Origin: Gentiana macrophylla
Lineage: Eukaryota > Streptophyta > Magnoliopsida > Gentianales > Gentianaceae
Direction of reading: 5' to 3'
NCBI GenBank assembly: GCA_026214975.1
Contig: CM047806.1
Location: 96,123,811-96,187,810, forward strand
DNA length: 64,000 nt
The position numbers and the translations under genes are program-made. The notes under the pieces were generated by a model, which was not told where the DNA came from, ran no database searches, and was given only the letters and a program-made list of their open reading frames with translations. Shown here piece after piece: positions 56,935 to 64,000 of the stretch. Position 1 is the first letter of the stretch. Each line of letters begins with the position of its first letter.

Positions 56935-57317
56935 TACCCTCTAAATTTATTTGAAGGATTTTTATATCAGTACTCATATGATGCAATGATCGGTTAAAAA
57001 TGGATTGTATGAATGGCCAAACTTCCTCTTTCTAGCTTTTCACAGTGAATAAAACATCAAAAAATGCTTGGCACCATCGTCTTTGTCACCCAGCTACTCC
57101 AATTATTCAAACTATTTTTTGTCAAAATTATTAAGAAGTTGCCAACTCGATTGTTTCTTCCTATTGTTTTGCTTGTTTAGAGAATAAAAAGAACAATTTT
57201 TTTTGCTACTTCTACTTTATTTCTTCCCATCCCCTAGAGATTATTTTCACTAACATTTGGACATCCACAATTGTGTTGTGTGGTGGTTTCAAATATTATG
57301 TAATTTTGTTGATAAAT
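56935..57317 (+). pseudogene. copia pre-integrase/integrase remnant
   Basis: NAWHHRLCHPATPIIQT (about 57060) is the pre-integrase zinc region. PLEIIFTNIWTSTIVLCGGF and KYYVILL correspond to the integrase start. The sequence is cut by the TRIM that follows. Confidence 0.7.
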
Positions 57318-57838
57318 TATATCGCCCCCAGACCCAGTCCTGGTAACGCTAAATGATTCATAAATGATTCGGTCTACTGCTTAGACCGTCGTCCTCGTTT
57401 GGTCTAAAAGGGCTAACCCGAGTTGACAAGACCTTTATGTCTCACACATATATGGGGGTGAGCAGGCTATTACTTTACCGATGTGGGACTTTACATTCTC
57501 CTCCCTTATAGAGGACTGGCGTCATCGCCAGGACGGCCAAGACTTGTCCCACTGGACTTGTCACAGTTTCGTCCCTACGAGAGGAGTCACCGTATCACAG
57601 GGTGTGACACTTGAGTCCGTCTGATTGTCAGCTCTGAATACTATTTTGTAACGCCCGGATCTGAATATCATTCTGTAACGCCCCCAGACCTCGGGCCTGG
57701 TAGCGTTAAATGAGTCATAAATAATCCGGTCAACTGCTTTGACAGTCGTTCTCGCTTGGTCTAAAAGGGCTAACCCGAGTTGACAAGACATTTATGTCTC
57801 ACAATTATATAGGGGTGGGCAGTATATTACTTTACTGC
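57318..57838 (-). mobile_element. TRIM of the 23.3-kb family, 3'-truncated
   Basis: LTR copies are 57318-57495 (CGCCCCCAGACC to GATGTGGGACTTTACA) and 57674-57838 (TGTAACGCCCCCAGACCTCG to TATTACTTTACTGCG, cut short). The interior carries CTCCTCCCTTA next to the left copy and TCTGAATACTA next to the right, the inverse of a TGGTATTCAGA primer site. A partial duplicate TGTAACGCCCGGATCTGAAT lies at 57647. Confidence 0.75.
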
Positions 57839-58109
57839 GTTTTTTTTTTTGGATTTTTAACATTAAATATGTTTAATTAACTAAATTTATTAAGGCGGAA
57901 GAAATTTTCAATGGAGGAAACACTTGACAAGGGAAAAAACAGTGGTTCTTTTTTAATGCAACAATGTGGTATTTTTTATATTTAACAATAAGTATTATAT
58001 TTAGCACAATAAGTATTATATTTTGGGACTGCCTTTTCACACTAAACATGTTTTAAACATTTCAAGGGCGAGAGTGGGCTTCATTTTGACATTTAACACG
58101 CATATCCTT

Positions 58110-58355
58110 CTGACCCTAAATGAGTCAGGAATTGTATATTATTCAGACAATGTTACAAGCCCGGAAAATTATATTTTTTAGAATAATTTTTTGTTTGAAT
58201 AAAGAGACATTGCTATGTACGTTTGAGAAACAATACGGACCATTTTACAGGCCGAAAAATTATGTTTTCCACTCCTATTTCAAATCAGAATATAACCACG
58301 GCGCTATGAAAATTTCAAAAACGTATCTGACCATTTTAATGGCCGAACATGTAGG
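58110..58355. repeat. Diverged tandem unit, copy 1 (left part)
   Basis: CTATTTCAAATCAGAATATAACCAC to GGCCGAACATGTA matches 58753-58831 in order (TATTTCAAGTCAGAACATAA, GGCCGAACATGTA). Internal phrases such as GGACCATTTTACAGGCCGAA show a still older duplication. Confidence 0.7.
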
Positions 58356-58685
58356 CTCCGTTTGTTTTGGGTTGGAGTTTTTTTTTAGAGTTTTTTTTGG
58401 GTTGTTTTAGATAAAATGATTGAAGTAATGATTAGAAAGTTAAGATTTTTTTTTGAAATTTGTGTATATTATGAAATGATTGGTGAAAAAATTGAAATAA
58501 AGTAGTATAATAAATAAAATAATGGTAAAAAATGTTATAAAGTTGATAAAGTGGAATGATGAGAGATAATTTAATATTTTTTTATTTGTAGTTGAAGAAA
58601 TGATTGGTAAGAGAATTGTAAGATATGATTGGTGAAATGATATAAAAAAAAACTCCAAAAAAAACTCTAAACGAAAACAAACGAG
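58356..58685. mobile_element. AT-rich MITE, family A copy 2
   Basis: The ends are CTCCGTTTGTTTTGGGTTGG and the inverse of CTCGTTTGTTTTCGTTTAGA. It aligns along its length with 15946-16298. It interrupts a tandem unit. Confidence 0.8.
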
Positions 58686-58831
58686 TTTTCCTGACTACCT
58701 TCGGATCAGAATAAACTAAATTGTTCTGACCACATTTGAGTAGGTATAACCCTATTTCAAGTCAGAACATAACCACATCGCTGTAAAAATTTCGAATACG
58801 TATCGAACTATTTTAGAGGCCGAACATGTAA

Positions 58832-61028
58832 TGTAACATCCCGACTTTTCAGAAAAGGGCAAAAGAGTCTTTTAACAAAAATTCATATTTTTGTTTTATT
58901 TTATTAAAGTATTTGAGTTTTATTTATAAAAAAAGAAATTAAATGAATTTGGAAGTTATTTACTAGAAATAAAACTTCCCATTACAAGAAAGTTGTCAGA
59001 ATGGTTTCAAAGCCCAAAGTTCGAACTCTCCAGGCTTTGAGAGAAAAGAAAACAAGCAAAGAAGACTTCTTCCAATTTCTCTCTAGTCTTGGTCGGTTTC
59101 GGAATCGCTTGAAGATTCGAATCAGGTGGGAATAGCGGATCGCTTTGATAGCAAAAGTTCGAGTTTAAGTAAAGGTATGGCTTTGGATCTAAATCTAGAA
59201 TCTTGAAGATTAGATCTCGTTTTGGTGTTCTAGTTGATCAAATTCGTAGTTTAGATTGTTTAGAAACTTTTGATCACAATTAATTTAGGTTTAATTGTTG
59301 ATCAATTAGGTTTGAGTTGAAGGATTAGAAGGTTGCTGCAGTTTGCTTGGTGTAGTACTTTGGAATTGCTTGCTAACAAGGTGAGAGGCTCTTCCTAATG
59401 TTTAAATAAGATCTTATGTTGTTAAGGTTATGTTTTGGGTATAAATTGTGGTGTTTTGATGTTGAAATCATGTTTACATGTGGTCATGCTTTTGCTTCAT
59501 GATATGTGAGATTAAAGTAAAGATTTTATGCTGTTATGATGTTTAGAATGATGTTAAACTTGGTTGGTTTTGAGTGGAAATCGTAAAGTCTGTAAAATTG
59601 CGTTTTTAGGTTTTTACTGGGCACAAAGCATGCTTGCTCAAGGCAAGCGCACACTGCGCTTGCCGAATGATAAATGAATGTTTATCGAGAGCATGGCGCA
59701 CGCTTGCTCAAGGCAAGCGTGCACCTGCTCAAGAAAAACGCACACCTGTGCTTGCTGAATGAAAAGCAGAATGCTAATAGTTACACAACCGCGACGCTTG
59801 ACCAGGGCAAGCGCACTCTTGACCCGATTTCTCATGAAAATATGTGTTTTAATACTATACATGGTTTAGGGACGTTCTAATGGATCTAATAACATTAAAT
59901 GAACTTGAACAAGCCTCGATTAAGCTTCGATGCGTTTAGTTCCGGCACCGAATGTACTCTTCAAGGAGTTGAAGTTCGGGACCGTTGGAAGAGTATGATC
60001 AAGCTTGTGCTTTGATGAATTAGAATTCATTAATGTCTCGTGGTATATGCTAGGGCTTGTCCGTGTCTCAGGGTCTAAGTAAGAGAGTAGTTTATGTGAG
60101 GAGCTTACTTGAAAATACTTAGGTGGCTAGTTAACAATTAATAATAAACGTACGTGTGTAGTTAAAAGATTAAACATCGTAACATTCTTGGTAAGGCACC
60201 TAGCTATATCGCAATGTGTGGGCGGTTAGATAAAGTGAATAACTCTGCTGGCCTATAAACGGCTAAATGGCAAGGGGACTTCGCCGAACGTATACACTAT
60301 CGGATGGCTATCGGTGTGATCCACTGATAGGTTGCAAACGATACCTCGTGGTGGGTAGCACCATGCGTTGTGCCCTTGAGTGCCGATGTGACAAAGATAA
60401 GTTAAGTTAAAACGCGCTTAGTCACGACATGTTGACGAGCATGAAGTGAACCCTAGAATTGAGTCGGTCTCATAAAAATAACTTAATAATAATTAATGAA
60501 CCTTTCGTTGTAAGACTTGATTATACATTAGCTTCTTCCTTTTGCTAAGTACTTTGTACTTACCTCAATTGCATATGTTGTTTTGTGTTCTTTTGGGGTG
60601 AGAAGACGAACAGGTTGGCCTTGAGCTCGTTGAGGAGTTCGATGATGATTTGATGACGATGAGGCCTTTATGATGCTTTCTTTTACTTTTCTATTAAAGG
60701 TTGAGCTATATTGTGTTGTAGATTCTTAAAATAACCTGTTGTACTTTTATTCCAAGTTTGTAAGACAATGGTTGTATCTTTCTTTTGTAACATCGTACAT
60801 TGTAAGCTTTATATCGTTGTTGTAAGCTTTTTCTTTCTACCTCTAGTCGGTTTGTATTCTATCCTAGTAGCATTTACGATTTTTTTCCCCGAGCCTTTTG
60901 GGCTTCCGTTACTTTATTTTGATACGACGACGTAGAGACTGGCGTATAATATTAGATTTATTTAATGTTATACGCCCCGAACGTTCTCTTCCGGATAAGG
61001 GCTCGGTATCCGGGAGCGGGGCGTTACA
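58832..61028 (+). mobile_element. Solo gypsy-type LTR with TGTAA target duplication
   Basis: 2197 bp from TGTAACATCCCGAC to GGGAGCGGGGCGTTACA, flanked by TGTAA at 58827-58831 and 61029-61033. Its last 45 bases (GGATAAGGGCTCGGTATCCGG and on) match the gypsy LTR end at 29819-29853. AAGGCAAGCGCACACTGCGC-type repeats occur at about 59638-59720. There is no internal region. Confidence 0.88.
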
Positions 61029-61033
61029 TGTAA

Positions 61034-61400
61034 TGTTTTCCTTACTACGTTCGGGTTAGAATAAACTAAATTGTTCTGACCACATTTAGGTAGGTATAAT
61101 GTTCCACATTCTGACTGAACTCCGGTCCAGAATGTAGGCACGTAAGGGAAACAATTAAGAGCAAAATTGAAAAATAATTGATGTGCAATAAGACAAATAA
61201 TCGTGTGAAAAGACATTTCCTATATTTATTGAAAGTATGTAATGAAAATTATAATTATCATTTAAATTAATATAATGATGTGTATATATGAATTTATTAA
61301 GATAATGATGTTCACATTTATTTTTCAACAATAGTGTATAATACTTATGAATTATTACTACCGTCACCCTATTAATCCCTAGCACCACAAAAATTACTGT
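61034..61400. other. Right part of the tandem unit and AT-rich spacer
   Basis: TAGAATAAACTAAATTGTTC then TGACCACATTTAGGTAGGTA repeats 58706-58750. The remainder has no gene. Confidence 0.5.
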
Positions 61401-61408
61401 GGACTCGA

Positions 61409-61520
61409 TTTTTTATAAAGAGAAACGTCGATCATCTTGGTGTTTTTTTTTGAACACCGTCGATACGACGGTGTTGTTAAAGAAACACCAGCCGTGATCG
61501 ACGCTCCCTATATAAAAAAG
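61409..61520. repeat. Nested foldback structure
   Basis: The outer arms CGTCGATCATCTTGGTGTTT (61426-61445) and AAACACCAGCCGTGATCGACG (61483-61503) pair with few mismatches. Inside, AACACCGTCG and CGACGGTGTT form a perfect 10-bp stem with a 3-base loop (61453-61475). TTTTTTATA and TATAAAAAA extend the stem outward. Confidence 0.85.
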
Positions 61521-61839
61521 TGTTAAAACTTAAAACGCCAAATCATGGCTTTCCACTGTGTTCCAAAGTGTAAAAACTTAAAACGCTTGTCCACGACTTT
61601 TCCATAGTGTTCATTGTGGCACACCCATCGACGCGTTGCGCCACAAAGCAACACTGAAGGATGTGATCGACTTTTTCATCCGAAAAATAATCAAAAAATG
61701 GGTGCCGGATTAAACACAAAAAAGCTGCTAATAGACCCACCTAAATTTAATTAAATAAATAAATTTATTTAGGAGAAAACAATTTTCGAGGAGGAAACAC
61801 TTGATTTTAAAACACACCCATTTTTTTTTAATAATAATG

Positions 61840-61842
<3 letters not shown>

Positions 61843-61896
<54 letters not shown>
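61843..61896. repeat. (AT)n microsatellite
   Basis: About 26 AT units. Confidence 0.95.
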
Positions 61897-61900
<4 letters not shown>

Positions 61901-62256
61901 TACGGTGTTGCTTCATCAAAAATTGTACCGGACAAATGGATGTATAGCAACCAACCAACTATTACTAAGTGAAAAATAGTAAAAACAATTATTTCATTTA
62001 CATTCACTTGATACAACAACCATTTGTACCTTAAAATTTCTCGCACAAGCTAACCCTGCATGCACAACTAAAGCTGTCCTTCATATACTGCTAGCACCAC
62101 AGTGTGCCACAAGACCTGATATACTATCCAAAAGCATAATCTTTTTTTCTTTTCAAACATTCCCTACATGGTCTACTTCAAATAATGTAGAACCCATCTT
62201 CTCTACTTCAGACAACAGTTGAGTGTCAAGATCTTTATGTACCTCGTCGCTCAACT

Positions 62257-62918
62257 TTACGTTCCTTCCGTATCCTCAGGCTGGTTCTCCAATTCAGCTT
62301 GCTTGATTAATGGTGGAGAACGTGGGTTTTCCAAACCTAAACCTTTAGCAAGAGAGACATACTTAAACACGAGTTGCTTGTAGTTGTTTAACAAGTCTTC
62401 AACATCTTGCACTGTCAGATCACCAGCCCGAGAATACAAGAACGGAAAATCTTGGAATACCTTTCGGGGATTATCCTCTTCCAGAAGCATGGTTGCCCCT
62501 TTGTTTTCTAGATCTGAGATTGAAGGATCTTTAGACAACTGATCTTTTACACGTGATTCCTCACCGCTAGTTTTTGTGTGGAACGATTCAAGTGAGAATT
62601 GAGGTGACAGGTTAGACGCCGCTGATGCTTGGTTGGGTTTACTACTTTGGAGTCAATATTTTGGTCGCGTTGAATTTGCAGTTGAATTTGCTGATTGCCT
62701 TGATCTCCAGATCCTCCAGAAAGGAGTGCTTCTGCAAATACCATGTTCTTCTCAAATTCAGTTTCCTCTATTGATAGCGATTTAGCATCAATGTTCATAA
62801 TAAAAGATTCAACTGAAAGAATATTTGTGAAAAAGTAGGCTGCCTCAGAGACTAATCGAGTTTGACGTCTATATCGCTGTATATAGGACAAATTTGAATG
62901 TAGTTGAGGAGGATTTGC
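62257..62918 (-). CDS. VPS9A: VPS9A-like Rab5 GEF, last exon (one-base frameshift)
   Basis: The acceptor GTGTTTGACAG precedes ANPPQLHSNLSYIQRYRRQT, then SEAAYFFTNILSVESFIMNI, the end of the VPS9 domain of plant VPS9A. Further on come DLENKGATMLLEEDNPRKVF, FPFLYSRAGDLTVQDVEDLL and NNYKQLVFKYVSLAKGLGL, the conserved plant C terminus, ending QPEDTEGT and stop at 62257. VPS9A activates RAB5-type GTPases (ARA7, RHA1, ARA6) on endosomes. A base is missing near 62633-62637: the frame changes between VVNP and QASAASNLSPQFSLESF. Earlier exons are not within the remaining 1.1 kb and must lie beyond the window. Confidence 0.88.
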
Positions 62919-64000
62919 CTGTCAAACACAGACAAAATGTTATCGGAGCAGATTTGCAACCCAAAAAAAAAAAAAAAAACCCTTCCAATAATGAAGTCAT
63001 GAAATACACCAGTAACAATTCATATGGCCATTCAAATGAACACTCATAAACTAAATAAAGCTTCATTCACCAAGCATATTGTAATATCTACATGTCCTTG
63101 ACATATTAAACAAATAATTTCAGCTTAATGCACATCAACAAAAATACAAGTATTTGTACACTGTCTGCTTCCCTAACAATTTGTACCCCGGTTATATGTA
63201 TACATTCCACAGCTTCCACAGATTGCTTAACCCCATTTATTTTGACAGAAATTTTAGAAGTTATTATTGACACGGCAACCTCCAATAATCACAATTATGG
63301 AACATGGTGTTATCCAATATAGCTCTGCATGCATGATCACATAAAGTTTTGGATATCAAAATTCCAAGGTGGAAGATTCATTTTCTTCTTTTACTTTGGA
63401 ACTTTAAATGAAGGTTTAACTAGTTAACAGGTTAGGAAATCACTATACAAAAAATTCTCATACATGAATAAATGAAAAATCAGAAGACCAATCTATACCA
63501 TTATTACACCAACTAACAGTAATAGAAAGATTTCTGATTTCTGCATCCTCTGGAACGTGTATACACATAGCCTTAAACTTCATAATATAGCCTTCAAAAC
63601 TTGCATTGATCCTAGTAGCCTTACAAGCATAGAATCATGGCAAAGAGGAATAGCATTTAGTTTTGGGTATTATAATATTTTGGGAGTCAGATGACTGAAA
63701 GAAGTCCTGATCTTGAACATTCTCTGACACTACAATTGTAGCGGTTCAAAATTGGATTTCTTCAAGTTGGACCGCAGAAAGGGAAGTGTTTTCACATAAA
63801 AAAAAATTATGCTCATTTACTGAATGACGAGCGATGCCATTCCCCTGGACGTGAAAATGGTGAACGACCGCACAAAGTATGCATCTTATTTGTAGCTTGA
63901 TGTGTATCCAGGGGGGGCAAACTTACATTGATTCGAAACTTGACCAAAGGAAAAAAAAAGTACCCGGACAATCTTCAACTTGGAATCAAGATAAAAATGT
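62919..64000 (-). other. VPS9A intron, no upstream exon seen
   Basis: I looked on the minus strand for the preceding VPS9-domain exon (GADEFLP and VLIYVTIK-like sequence) and did not find it. The stretch is AT-rich with homopolymers (A-run at 62964-62980) and no recognised element. Confidence 0.5.

Noticed and set aside
62869..63066. Upstream VPS9A exon at 62.87-63.07 kb
   Set aside because: The frame shows no VPS9-domain residues beyond 62918 and contains an intron-like A run.

Overview
The window is nuclear DNA of a flowering plant, probably a eudicot. It contains an intron-containing auxin response factor of the ARF17 type with a miR160 target site, a non-RD LRR receptor kinase, the end of a VPS9A-like Rab5 exchange factor, and a very dense and varied load of plant transposable elements. 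No family or species can be named from the sequence alone.

Layout. 1-1.15 kb: gypsy LTR edge and a LINE endonuclease fragment (minus). 2.1-2.5 kb: small intact coiled-coil ORF with a duplicated TATA segment upstream. 3.5-7.6 kb: multi-exon DUF1985 + Ulp1 (C48) protease gene on the minus strand, with four in-frame amber codons and a tandemly amplified exon-intron unit. 8.2-9.9 kb: short repeats and a tRNA-derived SINE. 10.0-15.25 kb: complete but decayed copia element with target duplication. 15.4-17.3 kb: MITEs and a LINE tail. 17.5-21.2 kb: ARF17-like gene, two main exons. 22.7-47.7 kb: LRR-XII type receptor kinase on the minus strand. Its first intron is about 20.2 kb and holds two abutting hAT MITEs, a nested LINE, an 8.8-kb gypsy element, an LTR relic, two SINE-like copies, a long-TIR element, a short-LTR copia element without RT core, a TRIM and several MITEs. 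48.9-51.7 kb: decayed MULE (MURA-like) transposase. 52.3-54.5 kb: solo LTR inserted into a minisatellite array. 55.2-57.8 kb: copia remnant and a TRIM. 58.1-61.0 kb: tandem repeat carrying a MITE and a solo LTR at the same relative site. 62.2-62.9 kb: last exon of a VPS9A homologue, whose upstream exons lie beyond the window.

How it fits together. The host genes are ARF17 (auxin signalling repressor under miR160), the receptor kinase (surface immune-type receptor) and VPS9A (endosomal Rab5 activation). They are not a functional cluster. The receptor exons join perfectly in phase across all three introns, so the 20-kb gap is an intron inflated by insertions and not an intergenic space. Single missing bases occur in two receptor exons, in the VPS9A exon and in the gypsy zinc knuckle. 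They mean either decay or a draft assembly with one-base deletions, and this bears on every pseudogene call here.

Limits: exon borders were inferred by eye from GT/AG sites, phase and family knowledge. Family names rest on remembered motifs. No database was searched.
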